A stretch of 64,000 nt of DNA from Bifidobacterium criceti (GTDB lineage: Bacteria; Actinomycetota; Actinomycetes; Actinomycetales; Bifidobacteriaceae): assembly GCF_002286935.1 (NCBI RefSeq), contig NZ_MVOH01000008.1:1-64000 (forward strand), written 5' to 3'. A program made the position numbers and the translations under genes. The notes beneath the pieces are model-generated. The model saw nothing but the letters and a program-made list of their open reading frames with translations, did no database searches and was not told the DNA's origin. Below, piece after piece: positions 28,191-35,872 of this stretch. How positions within the stretch are numbered: the stretch's first letter is position 1; every line of letters begins with the position of its first letter.

Positions 28191-28222
28191 GCCTTCGTTG
28201 ATTCGACGCTGACATCAGCCTG

Positions 28223-28268
28223 ACGAAAGCGGCGGGTGGCACTGCACAGTGCCACCCGCCGCTTTCGT
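28223..28268 (+). terminator. terminator of glgP
   Basis: A perfect 22-bp stem (28223-28244 with 28247-28268) has a two-base apex, 32 bp after the stop codon. No T-run follows, though the stem end is T-rich. Confidence 0.7.
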
Positions 28269-28361
28269 TGTCACGGATATGCGTGATGGATACGCGTCAC
28301 GGATACGTCAATGTCGGTATCGGTAATCGATATCGATACCGAATATCCGAACATATGAACA

Positions 28362-28403
28362 GGCCGCGGTGCGCACGTTCCAACAATCGTGCGCACCGCG
28401 GCC
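28362..28403. terminator. 16-bp perfect hairpin
   Basis: Arms 28362-28377 and 28388-28403 are exact inverted copies with a 10-base loop. It lies about 80 bp past the stop of the leftward small gene and is a likely terminator for it. Between 28269 and 28360 there are short palindromes (GGTATCG with CGATACC, GATATC) of unknown role and no gene. Confidence 0.55.
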
Positions 28404-28485
28404 TTCACCATTGGCGGTCCGCGTACCGTGCATCACCGGTCACGCACGACGGAGTGCGTACCGCGGATGCGTGCGGCGGTTTCGC

Positions 28486-28710
28486 TCAGGCGGCGTCGGC
28501 GGCCGGAGCAGCGTCGGTGACGTCGTCCTCCGTCTTGTCCTTCGCGAGCGTGAGGTCGACAGGAGACGAGCTGTTCTCCCACGGTTCCTCCCACGGATCG
28601 TAATCCGGGTTCTGCTGCTTGTAGATGTACACTCCGACGACTGCCGCGAGCAGCGCACCGAAGAGCAGCGCGAAGAACTTCCAACCGCTAGAGGACTTAT
28701 GTTCCTTCAT
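28486..28710 (-). CDS. small single-pass membrane protein
   Basis: The 74-residue protein has a short cytoplasmic start (MKEHKSSSGWK), one membrane helix (about residues 11-30) and an acidic, Trp/Pro-containing outer or inner tail (NPDYDPWEEPWE). A GGAG site precedes the ATG at 28710. It lies next to the rhomboid gene in reverse orientation. I do not recognise the family; similar small proteins occur near this actinobacterial locus, but that is recollection, not proof. Confidence 0.65.
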   Translation of the reverse strand: MKEHKSSSGWKFFALLFGALLAAVVGVYIYKQQNPDYDPWEEPWENSSSPVDLTLAKDKTEDDVTDAAPAADAA

Positions 28711-28913
28711 GACGGCTCCTTTCCGATTTGTGGTCGACTGGTTGCCCCAGACAACTCTGTTCACCATCATAGAGCGTCCGGCGTGTTCTCGCGACTTCGT
28801 TGTGCTCATGGCAAGTCCTTGTCTGGGAAGGCGGCGCGGGCGCTGCGACGCGCGCCGCAGCGCGCGTTGTGCGCACCGCGGACGTCGTGCGGCGGTGCGC
28901 TACAGTGAGACGT

Positions 28914-29714
28914 ATGCCGAACAATCGTTTCTCACTGTTTCCTGATTCCCCGACGATGCGTCAGGTGTTCTCACTGCGTTCGCTACGCTACCGTTGGCGG
29001 AACAACGAACCCGTCGTCACATCGGCGATCATCCTCGTGTGCGTCATCGTGTGGATCGTCGAACTCGTCCTCAATTTCGTCGCGCCCACGGCGCTCGCGC
29101 GGATGCTGCAGTTCGGCGCGATACAGCCGTACCGTGCGTTGTCCGCGCCGTGGACCTTCGTCACGTCGATGTTCATCCACGCGCCGACGTCAGTGTTCCA
29201 CATCCTGTTCAACATGCTGACATTGTGGTGCGTCGGGCCGTTCCTTGAGCGGCTCATGGGACATTGGCCGTATCTGATGCTGTATGTCGTCGCCGGCATC
29301 GGCGGCGGTGTCGGCATGGAGTTGTGGGCGGCGTTCGGCGGCGATCCGACGAATTGGCTCACGTTCTCCTACGGCGCGTCGGGTGCGCTCTTCGGTCTGT
29401 TCGCGGCCGTGCTCGTCGTCTACAGGAAAGCGGGCGCGGATATGCGGTCGATGCTCGTGTGGATGGCGATCAACTTCCTCATGCCGCTCGTCGTACCGAA
29501 TATCGCGTGGCAGGCGCACGTCGGCGGTTTCGTCTTCGGTGGTCTGCTCACATTGCTCATCACCGACGGACCGCGCGCGCTGCGCGGCAGGTCGACGCTC
29601 ACACGCACCGCAATCTACAGCGGTGTGTTCCTCGCGTTCGAAATCGTCATCGTCCTCATCTGCAACCAATACAACGTGTACGCGTTGTACAACCCGTATC
29701 ATCTGTTCTTCTGA
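28914..29714 (+). CDS. rhomboid-family intramembrane serine protease
   Basis: The 266-residue protein has six or seven membrane segments. The rhomboid dyad is intact: Ser in SYGASGALFG and His in WQAHVGGFVFGG. FNMLTLWCVGPFLE is the conserved L1/TM region. It cleaves membrane-spanning substrates, which are unknown here. The ATG at 28914 is seven bases from TACAGT, with no ribosome site, suggesting a leaderless message. In mycobacteria a rhomboid gene likewise lies just before crgA and the pkn operon. Confidence 0.92.
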   Translation: MPNNRFSLFPDSPTMRQVFSLRSLRYRWRNNEPVVTSAIILVCVIVWIVELVLNFVAPTALARMLQFGAIQPYRALSAPWTFVTSMFIHAPTSVFHILFNMLTLWCVGPFLERLMGHWPYLMLYVVAGIGGGVGMELWAAFGGDPTNWLTFSYGASGALFGLFAAVLVVYRKAGADMRSMLVWMAINFLMPLVVPNIAWQAHVGGFVFGGLLTLLITDGPRALRGRSTLTRTAIYSGVFLAFEIVIVLICNQYNVYALYNPYHLFF

Positions 29715-29720
29715 GCGTTG

Positions 29721-30214
29721 GCGTTGTGCGGTGATGCGCGGTTCCGCTGTGCGTCAGCGATGGCGCGGTTTTGTGCGGTCGCGCGACGGATGGAAGTGCT
29801 GGGCGTCGCGCGATGCCGCAGTTGTGCGATTGCGCGACAGAAGTAGGTGTCTAGCGTCGCGCGATGCCGCAGTTGTGCGGTCGCGCGACAGAGGTGGATG
29901 CTTAGCGTCGCGCGATGCCACGGTTGTGCGGCCGCGCGACGAAGGTGGATACTTAGCGTCGTACGATGCCACGTAGTGCGTGACCGAGCGACGGGAGTGG
30001 GCGTCTAGTATCGCGCGTTATCGCAGTGTGCGCGGGATCGCGACAGATGGAAGTGCTGGGCGTCGCGCGGTGGTGCGGTTGGTGCGATTGCGCGACGGAG
30101 GGGAGTGTTTTGTGTCGTGCGGTGCCACGCAGTGTGCGATTGCGCGACGAAGGATACTGTGTGACGCGCGTGGTCGACATACGCGCGACCGCGCGATAGA
30201 AGGGGGCAGCGTTA
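29721..30214. repeat. family A ~52-bp hairpin repeat array, about nine units
   Basis: Units begin at 29751, 29803, 29854, 29905, 29956, 30008, 30060, 30112 and 30163 (spacings 51-52), after a partial unit at 29721. The best unit, at 29854, has outer arms GTCGCGCGA (29856-29864) and TCGCGCGAC (29881-29889), inner arms CCGCA and TGCGG, and loop GTTG, then a spacer of about 15 bases. Units near 29803-29955 are most alike; later ones decay. The array lies between the rhomboid gene and the DnaA-box cluster and encodes no credible protein. Confidence 0.85.
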
Positions 30215-30339
30215 CGCGGGATGCGGCTTGGGGTTGGATACAAAGGGCGATGCGCGCTGTGCGGATGTGCGCGATGCGATGGGGCTGCAGATGCGCGTAC
30301 GGTCTAGGATGTGCTGCTTTCCAACTTACATCGGTGTAG

Positions 30340-30568
30340 TTTTCCACATGCTGTGGAAAACCTTGTGGATAACTCGGGGATAACCTGAGGAAAGAGGGCT
30401 AAGTTATCCACATAGATATCCACAAATGTTGATATCTTAGGCATCGACAGATGTGGACGGTGTGGATAACAGTTATCCACACCGTTGTGGAATCGTTGGA
30501 ATGAAGCCACAACTAGGGATTGCGCATACGTATGGACCCTATATGTAGGGGGTGAAAAGTTATCCACA
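30340..30568. other. DnaA-box cluster, candidate replication origin or DnaA-titrating site
   Basis: Five perfect DnaA boxes (TTATCCACA or its complement) lie at 30364-30372, 30404-30412, 30461-30469, 30473-30481 and 30560-30568. TTTTCCACA at 30340 and TGTGGAAAA at 30352 form a pair one base from consensus, and ATATCCACA lies at 30416. Two boxes at 30461-30481 face each other. The region is less GC-rich than its surroundings. No dnaA or dnaN is present, so it may be oriC separated from dnaA, or a DnaA-binding locus such as a datA/DARS analogue. Confidence 0.75.
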
Positions 30569-30569
30569 A

Positions 30570-30770
30570 TTCACGTTATGTCAAAATTGAAAACGCGGTG
30601 GACATCCCCTTCCACCGTTCCTCCTCAAGGACTCCCACCCCGCATGACGTGGATGCCGGTGTCGGCACCTCGGCTTCACTGCTAGGTCGTCCGCACGTGA
30701 CTTACGGACGGAGCTTTCCGCAATCGCGCACGTATGTTTTGCGTGCGATTCCCGAGATGGGTGGTGGACC
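30570..30770. ncRNA. structured gene-free stretch, possible small RNA
   Basis: The stretch contains several local hairpins: CGGTGG with CCACCG near 30595-30620, GTCCG with CGGAC near 30690-30712, and a longer stem around CGCACG and CGTGCG at about 30727-30750. Read leftwards, the last hairpin is followed by TTTTC, like a terminator. I tested it by eye against SRP RNA, tmRNA and RNase P RNA and saw none of their core motifs. No open frame is convincing. Confidence 0.25.
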
Positions 30771-30833
30771 CAGGTGATTGTGGAAAGACCTGTCGCAATT
30801 ATCCTGTCGGCGTGGAAATGGGGGCAAGTTTTC

Positions 30834-30848
30834 TACTCATTATGAGTA
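30834..30848. promoter_or_regulatory. 15-bp palindrome
   Basis: TACTCAT and ATGAGTA flank a single T: a perfect dyad followed by TATATA. It is isolated in the gap before the methyltransferase gene and could be an operator. The protein is unknown. Confidence 0.35.
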
Positions 30849-31001
30849 TATAGGCGTAATTGATAGCGTGTGCTCAGGCGCTTGACGCCGGTCGCCGCAG
30901 TGCTTTGCGAGCTTGTCGCGCCCGGCGGTGGCGCGCGCATAGGCGTGGACAGATGGAGGCGGTATGACCATCCCTCGCCAATGCGTACGTACAATGCGTG
31001 T

Positions 31002-32231
31002 ATGCACATCGAAATCGACGGTTCGGAACAGCCGTCGGTGAATGCGGCGACGCGCGCGTTCATCGACGCCCATCTTGGCGACGACGTGCGCGACGTCGCG
31101 CTTCACGTGAAACGTGATGCCGGTGTGGATGTGCCGTTCGCGCTCGACCAGATCGCCGGACGCCATATCGCGCGGACGAAGCTGCCGCAGTGGGCGGCGA
31201 ACGATGGCATCATCTATCCACCGCATGTGCCGATGGAGCAGTGTTCGTCGCAGCCCGCGGCCGAACTCAAGGCGAGGCTCGCGGCGGAACTCATCGAAGG
31301 AAGCGCGCATCCGACGTCGCTCGTCGATCTGACAGGTGGTTTCGGCGTCGACTTCTCGTTCATGGCGCGCGTCTTCGACGAAGCGACCTATGTGGAACGC
31401 CAGCGCCCGCTGTGTGCGCTCTCCGCGCACAACCTGCGCGCGCTCGGCGTCGCGAACGCGCATGTCGTGTGCGGCGACGGCGTCTCATATCTGCATACGA
31501 TGGCGCCTGCGACGCTCATCTATCTCGATCCCGCGCGCCGCGACGCGCACGGCGCGCGCACCGTCGCAATCGCCGACTGCACACCCGACGTCCTCGCGTT
31601 GCGCGACGAACTGCTCGGCAAAGCGCCGTTCGTCGTCATCAAACTGTCGCCGATGCTCGATTGGAGGAAGACAATCGACGATTTCGGTGGTACCGTGAGC
31701 CGTTTGTATATCGTCGCCGTCGCGAACGAATGCAAGGAAATCCTCGTCGTGTTGACACGTGAAACCACCGCGCGTCCGCGCATCATCTGTGTGAATAACG
31801 ATACGCGTCTCGAATTCACTGCGGGCGATGACGAACGTCCCCGCATCGCGCTGACGGAGGCGTTGCATCACGCGCGCTTCCTCTACGAACCGAACGCGGC
31901 GATCATGAAGGGTGGCGCGTTCGCGACGCTGCAGAAGCGGTGGGATGCGCTGCAGATCGGCGCGAACAGCCACCTCTTCGTGAGCGAACAGTGGATTGAC
32001 GGATTCCCAGGACGCGCGTTCGCGATCGACGATATCGGCACGATGGGCAAAAAGGACGTCAAGCGGATGCTCGGGGGTGTGCGGAAGGCGAACGTCGCCG
32101 TGCGCAATGTGCCGCTCACGGCCGCGCAGCTCGCGAAGAAACTCAAACTTGCCGACGGCGGCGACGTCTACGTGTTCGCGACGACCGCCGCCGACGGCCG
32201 CCACATCCTCATCCGCGCCCATAAACCGTGA
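31002..32231 (+). CDS. SAM-dependent methyltransferase with THUMP-like domain
   Basis: The 409-residue protein contains a class I methyltransferase core (VDLTGGFGVDFSFMARVF as the SAM loop near residue 105, IYLDPARRDAHGARTVAI as the catalytic DPxR-type motif). It is followed by a C-terminal region resembling the THUMP-like domain (MKGGAFATLQKRW to the end). An RNA substrate is likely but not shown. The start at ATG 31002 lies six bases from TACAAT, with no ribosome site. The gene begins right after the DnaA-box region. Confidence 0.83.
   Translation: MHIEIDGSEQPSVNAATRAFIDAHLGDDVRDVALHVKRDAGVDVPFALDQIAGRHIARTKLPQWAANDGIIYPPHVPMEQCSSQPAAELKARLAAELIEGSAHPTSLVDLTGGFGVDFSFMARVFDEATYVERQRPLCALSAHNLRALGVANAHVVCGDGVSYLHTMAPATLIYLDPARRDAHGARTVAIADCTPDVLALRDELLGKAPFVVIKLSPMLDWRKTIDDFGGTVSRLYIVAVANECKEILVVLTRETTARPRIICVNNDTRLEFTAGDDERPRIALTEALHHARFLYEPNAAIMKGGAFATLQKRWDALQIGANSHLFVSEQWIDGFPGRAFAIDDIGTMGKKDVKRMLGGVRKANVAVRNVPLTAAQLAKKLKLADGGDVYVFATTAADGRHILIRAHKP
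31099..31114. other. parS-like site
   Basis: The 16-mer CGCTTCACGTGAAACG matches 13 of 16 positions of the parS consensus bound by ParB, including the whole TTCACGTGAA core. It lies within the methyltransferase coding region, 530 bp from the DnaA boxes. A weaker CACGTGAAAC occurs at 31756-31765. parS sites cluster near oriC in many bacteria. Chance cannot be excluded. Confidence 0.35.
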
Positions 32232-32235
32232 TTGG

Positions 32236-32440
32236 AGGCTGTGTGCGGCACCGGCGCCGCAGTGGACAGCCATCTGCGGTGTACAGATGGACGTAGGTGG
32301 CGGCGGCACCGCTACGGACAGCCGTCTGCGGCGTACGTATGGACGTAGCTGGTGGCGGTGCCGCAGTGTGCGACCGTCTACAGTGCGCAGATGGACGTAG
32401 TCGGCGGCGGTGCCGCAGTGGACAGCCGTCTACAGCGACG
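32236..32440. repeat. family B ~52-bp repeats, four units
   Basis: Units starting at 32265, 32317, 32369 and 32421 have an exact 52-bp period, with a partial unit before. Each contains (G)ACAGCC(A/G)TCT and GGCGGTGCCGCAGTG-like parts. Unit 1 holds the dyad CCATCTG/CAGATGG and the dyad CGTAG/CTACG. The array lies between the convergent methyltransferase and crgA genes. The same family is found inverted at 58610-58840. Confidence 0.75.
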
Positions 32441-32503
32441 CGGACAACAAACAGGCAACAAAAAAGGGCGTCAGGAGACGCCCGTATCAGCTGTGAGGCA
32501 CAA

Positions 32504-32932
32504 TCAACGCCACCAGACCATCATGATGAAGCCTGCGAGCATGAAACCGAACGCGATGAGCAGGTTCCAGAACCCGATCGCCGGAATCGGATACGTGTAG
32601 TTCGTCAGATAGAAGACGACGGCCCAGATGAGGCCGATGATCATCAATGTGCAGAACACGGGGACGAACCAGCCCGGATTCGCCTTCGTGCCCTTGATGC
32701 TCTCCTCGACGCGTTTCGTGTTCTCCTGCTGACGCTGCATCATGCGGCGCATCTGCGGCGTCATATCCTTCTCGTCAATCGTCTGGTTGAGGATCTCCTG
32801 GATGCGGCCGACCGGAATCTCATCGTTCTCGGCGTATGTGGCGGCTTCGGCGAGATCCATCGGAGCGTTCTTGGCGTTCTCGGCGTCCATTTGGCCATCC
32901 GTGGGTGTTTTGTGCAGCTCTTCGTCAGCCAT
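32504..32932 (-). CDS. crgA: CrgA cell-division protein
   Basis: The 142-residue protein has a charged cytoplasmic N-terminal half and two C-terminal membrane helices (about 87-109 and 119-139) ending MMVWWR, the layout of CrgA. In actinobacteria CrgA sits at the septum and interacts with FtsZ, FtsI and FtsQ. The extended acidic N-terminus is longer than in mycobacteria. AAAGGAG precedes the ATG at 32932, and TATGAT about 28 bp further up is a likely -10. Confidence 0.88.
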   Translation of the reverse strand: MADEELHKTPTDGQMDAENAKNAPMDLAEAATYAENDEIPVGRIQEILNQTIDEKDMTPQMRRMMQRQQENTKRVEESIKGTKANPGWFVPVFCTLMIIGLIWAVVFYLTNYTYPIPAIGFWNLLIAFGFMLAGFIMMVWWR

Positions 32933-33060
32933 TTGTCTAATCTCCTTTAATAGGCTAATTAGGTATCATAGTGGGTGCGCGCGAAAGCGGCCACCACGGG
33001 CGGCCATCATGAGCAAAATCATCATATTTCACCACATCGCGGCGAAAGTTCGGAGGAGAC

Positions 33061-33867
33061 ATGGCGAAGCGGAAACCGAAACACGGGTCCAGCAAGTCAC
33101 TCATCGGCAGCGTATCCGTCCTGCTCGTCGTCATGTTCGCGGGGTTCCTGCTCATCAGCAACATGCGCGTCAACCGTACGACGACCGTGTCCTCGGATAC
33201 CGCGGAACTCGTCGAGAACCGCGTGCGGAAGGTCGACAAGCTGCAGGAGGACGTCAACAAACTGAGTGCGCAAGTGGACGCGCTGAGCATGCAGGTGAAC
33301 GCGAACCAACCGTCGACCGCGGAGAACGCGGGCCCAAGCACGATGCTGCCGGCGGTCGAGGGCCCGGGACTCACGGTCACGCTCAACGATTCGTCGATGT
33401 GGCAGAACGCGGTCGACTCCTCAGGGTCGGTCGTCGACAGTGACAAATACGTCGTGCACCAGCAGGACGTCGAAGCGGTCGTCGATGCACTGTGGGCGGG
33501 CGGTGCGGAATCGATGCAGATCATGGACCAACGTGTGCTGCCGACGTCAGCCGTCATATGTTCGGGCAACGTCCTGCTGTTCCAAGGACGCAAGTATTCG
33601 CCGCCGTTCACGATTTCCGCGATCGGTCCGCCGCAGTTGATGATGCACGCGCTCGACGGGTCGCGCGCCGTGCAGATCTACCGTCAGTACGTCAACGCGT
33701 TCGGTCTCGGATACGACGTCAAAACGGAAGACCATCTGCATTTCGACAGCACGACGATGCTGCTGCGTCCGTTGCAGTACGCGCGCGTACTGCAACAGCC
33801 GAACAGGTCGGGGGACGACACCGATGCCGCGGACGGCGGACAGACGGCGGACGGCGGCGCGCAGTAG
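33061..33867 (+). CDS. DUF881 (YlxW-like) membrane-anchored protein
   Basis: The 268-residue protein has a single N-terminal membrane helix (about 14-33), a coiled coil (about 43-80, KVDKLQEDVNKLSAQVDALS) and the DUF881 domain (EGPGLTVTLNDS to AFGLGYDVKTEDHLHF). The family is common in actinobacteria next to crgA and class E sortase and is thought to act at the envelope or septum. A CGGAGGAG site lies just before the ATG. Gly/Asp-rich tail of unknown role. Confidence 0.87.
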   Translation: MAKRKPKHGSSKSLIGSVSVLLVVMFAGFLLISNMRVNRTTTVSSDTAELVENRVRKVDKLQEDVNKLSAQVDALSMQVNANQPSTAENAGPSTMLPAVEGPGLTVTLNDSSMWQNAVDSSGSVVDSDKYVVHQQDVEAVVDALWAGGAESMQIMDQRVLPTSAVICSGNVLLFQGRKYSPPFTISAIGPPQLMMHALDGSRAVQIYRQYVNAFGLGYDVKTEDHLHFDSTTMLLRPLQYARVLQQPNRSGDDTDAADGGQTADGGAQ

Positions 33868-33951
33868 CGCGCCCGCATGGTGACCGCGATACGCACATAC
33901 GTAGTGCATACGCACAACGTACATATGTACAACGGACAACAAAGGGAAGAC

Positions 33952-35046
33952 ATGGCAGGACAATACGCGGCGCGACGCCGCACACGCAGCGTCGGGCGTT
34001 CAATCGTCACGATCATCGCGGAACTGCTGCTCACATTCGCGGCGATCTGCGGACTGTACGTCGCGTGGATGCAGTGGTGGACCGGTGTCGAATCGGACCA
34101 CGTCCAACAGGAGACGCGCGCACAGGTCGCATGGGCGCAGCCGAACGACGGCGGCACGTTGCATATCGCGCAACCGCAGAGCGGCGAACCGCCCGTGCAG
34201 CCGGAAAGCGCACCGGTCGGCGAACTCATCGCACGCGTCTACATCCCCCGTTTCGGCGACCAATGGGAACGCAACCTCGTGCAGGGCACGTCACTCACCG
34301 AACTCAACAAGCACGGCCTCGGGCACTATGTGGACTCGCAGATGGCAGGACAGGTCGGCAATTTCGCGATGGCCGGCCACCGCAACGGCTATGGGCAGCC
34401 CCTCGGCGACGTCGACACACTCGAACAAGGGGATGCGATCGTCATCCGCTCGAAGGACTACTGGTACGTCTACCAGTACACGAACCATACGATCGTCACA
34501 CCGAACGAAGGGTGGGTCATTGGACCGAACCCCGAACACCCCGAGGAGGCGCCGACGAAGCGGCTCATCACGATGACGACATGCGAGCCGAAATATACAG
34601 CGCCGACGCACCGCTGGATAAGCTTCGGCGAATTCAAGTATTGGGCGAAAGTCACGGACGGCATTCCGCAGGAACTCGCGAAGACCGGCGCGAACGGCGC
34701 CGTCGAGTTCATCAACAACGAACGGCAGCCGTTCGCGTCGTCGATCGGTTCGCTCGCGCCATGGGTGTGGGGTGCGCTCGCGGTATACGCCGCCATCTTC
34801 CTCGCGGCGGCCATCGCATGGCGTTGGCCGGCGTTGCGTGCGATACGCGAAGGCAGCAAGCCGCTTCCTGACGCGGACATCTACGGATGGCTGCTGCGGC
34901 ACCAGCCGGGCGCGGCGCCGATCCGTTGGCTGCTGCTGCTCCTGCTCGTGTTTGCCGCAGCCGCCGCGCTCTTCCAATGGGGATTCCCGTGGGCGGCCGC
35001 GAACATCCCGTTCCTGCAGCAGATGTCCAACTACGTGGCCGTCTAG
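33952..35046 (+). CDS. srtE: class E sortase
   Basis: The 364-residue protein has an N-terminal membrane helix (about 18-37) and a sortase domain with His in MAGHRNGYG, Cys in ITMTTCEPKY and Arg in THRWIS. Two more membrane helices follow near residues 265-288 and 313-337, an unusual C-terminal extension. Class E sortases of actinobacteria recognise LAxTG-type signals and anchor proteins to peptidoglycan. The surface protein at 51935-55156 ends in LAVTG and is a natural substrate candidate. The start follows AAAGGGAAG. Confidence 0.9.
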   Translation: MAGQYAARRRTRSVGRSIVTIIAELLLTFAAICGLYVAWMQWWTGVESDHVQQETRAQVAWAQPNDGGTLHIAQPQSGEPPVQPESAPVGELIARVYIPRFGDQWERNLVQGTSLTELNKHGLGHYVDSQMAGQVGNFAMAGHRNGYGQPLGDVDTLEQGDAIVIRSKDYWYVYQYTNHTIVTPNEGWVIGPNPEHPEEAPTKRLITMTTCEPKYTAPTHRWISFGEFKYWAKVTDGIPQELAKTGANGAVEFINNERQPFASSIGSLAPWVWGALAVYAAIFLAAAIAWRWPALRAIREGSKPLPDADIYGWLLRHQPGAAPIRWLLLLLLVFAAAAALFQWGFPWAAANIPFLQQMSNYVAV

Positions 35047-35136
35047 CGCTACACTGGCTACCAACTGACATTGACTACCAACCGACACTGACCACCATGG
35101 GCGCGCGGCCGACCCCTCGCGCCATCGAAAAGGACC

Positions 35137-35787
35137 ATGATGACCGATTCCGCACATATCCTCGTCGTCGACAACTACGACTCGTTCGTATACACGATCG
35201 TCGGCTACCTCAAGACGCTCGGCGCGGACGTGACGGTCGTGAGGAACGATGCGCTCGATGTGGCCGATCCGCATATGCTCGACGGCTACGACGGCGTCCT
35301 CATCTCACCGGGGCCGGGCGCACCTGCCGACGCGGGCGTGAGCGAGGATGTGATCCGCGCATGCGCCGCGACGCGCACGCCGATGTTCGGCGTATGCCTT
35401 GGCATGCAGGCGCTCGCGGAGGTGTTCGGATGCACGGTGAGTCATGCGCCGTCGATCATGCATGGCAAGACGAGCCTCGTCGAGCATATCGATGACGAGA
35501 TCTTCGCGGGTGTCGCGAATCCGATGACGGCGACGCGTTACCATTCGCTCGCCGTACAGCCGGATTCGGTGCCGAAGGATGTCCTTGAGGTGACCGCGTG
35601 GACCGTCGACGACCATATCGTCCAGGGCATCAAGCACCGCGAACTGCCGCTCTACGCTGTGCAGTTCCATCCCGAATCGGTGCTCACACAGGATGGCTAC
35701 CGTCTGTTCGCGAACTGGCTCGCGATTTGCGGGCAGCCGGATGCCGTCGACAAGAGTCTCGGGTTGCAGCCGAAGCTCGCGCGCTGA
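35137..35787 (+). CDS. pabA: glutamine amidotransferase, anthranilate/aminodeoxychorismate synthase component II
   Basis: The 216-residue class I amidotransferase carries the nucleophile Cys87 in FGVCLGMQAL and the His-Glu pair in QFHPESVLT, and opens with the DNYDSFVYT motif of PabA/TrpG. It supplies ammonia for aminodeoxychorismate (folate) or anthranilate (tryptophan). No partner subunit gene is adjacent. The position between sortase and pknB matches the mycobacterial trpG/pabA gene. A second ATG at 35140 lies at better distance from AAAGGA. Upstream is a 17-bp tandem repeat (35058-35091) and a TACACT -10. Confidence 0.9.
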   Translation: MMTDSAHILVVDNYDSFVYTIVGYLKTLGADVTVVRNDALDVADPHMLDGYDGVLISPGPGAPADAGVSEDVIRACAATRTPMFGVCLGMQALAEVFGCTVSHAPSIMHGKTSLVEHIDDEIFAGVANPMTATRYHSLAVQPDSVPKDVLEVTAWTVDDHIVQGIKHRELPLYAVQFHPESVLTQDGYRLFANWLAICGQPDAVDKSLGLQPKLAR

Positions 35788-35800
35788 GGGACGGTCGTTA

Positions 35801-35852
35801 CAGACGAGGGCGCCCCCGGTTCCCAAGATGGAACCGGGGGCGCCCTCGTCTG
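35801..35852. terminator. 23-bp perfect hairpin between convergent pabA and pknB
   Basis: Arms 35801-35823 and 35830-35852 are exact inverted copies with a six-base loop. It sits 14 bp after pabA and 20 bp after pknB, so it should stop transcription from both sides. Confidence 0.8.
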
Positions 35853-35872
35853 TTGTGCCGTGCCGTCACATG

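Noticed and set aside
29284..29976. Open frame with 17-residue repeats across the family A array
   Set aside because: 51 bp equals 17 codons, so three units translate in phase on either strand. The frame breaks when spacing becomes 52, the start lies inside the rhomboid gene, and no ribosome site is present.
29721..30214. CRISPR array
   Set aside because: Units are imperfect and diverge along their whole length, the 'spacers' are also repetitive, and there is no cas gene in the window.
30570..30770. SRP RNA, tmRNA or RNase P RNA
   Set aside because: None of the core motifs of these RNAs was found on either strand; kept only as a low-confidence structured region.
33492..34871. 459-residue Arg-rich frame across DUF881 and sortase genes
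   Set aside because: It runs in a shadow frame of two well-supported genes and has an Arg/Gly-rich shadow composition.
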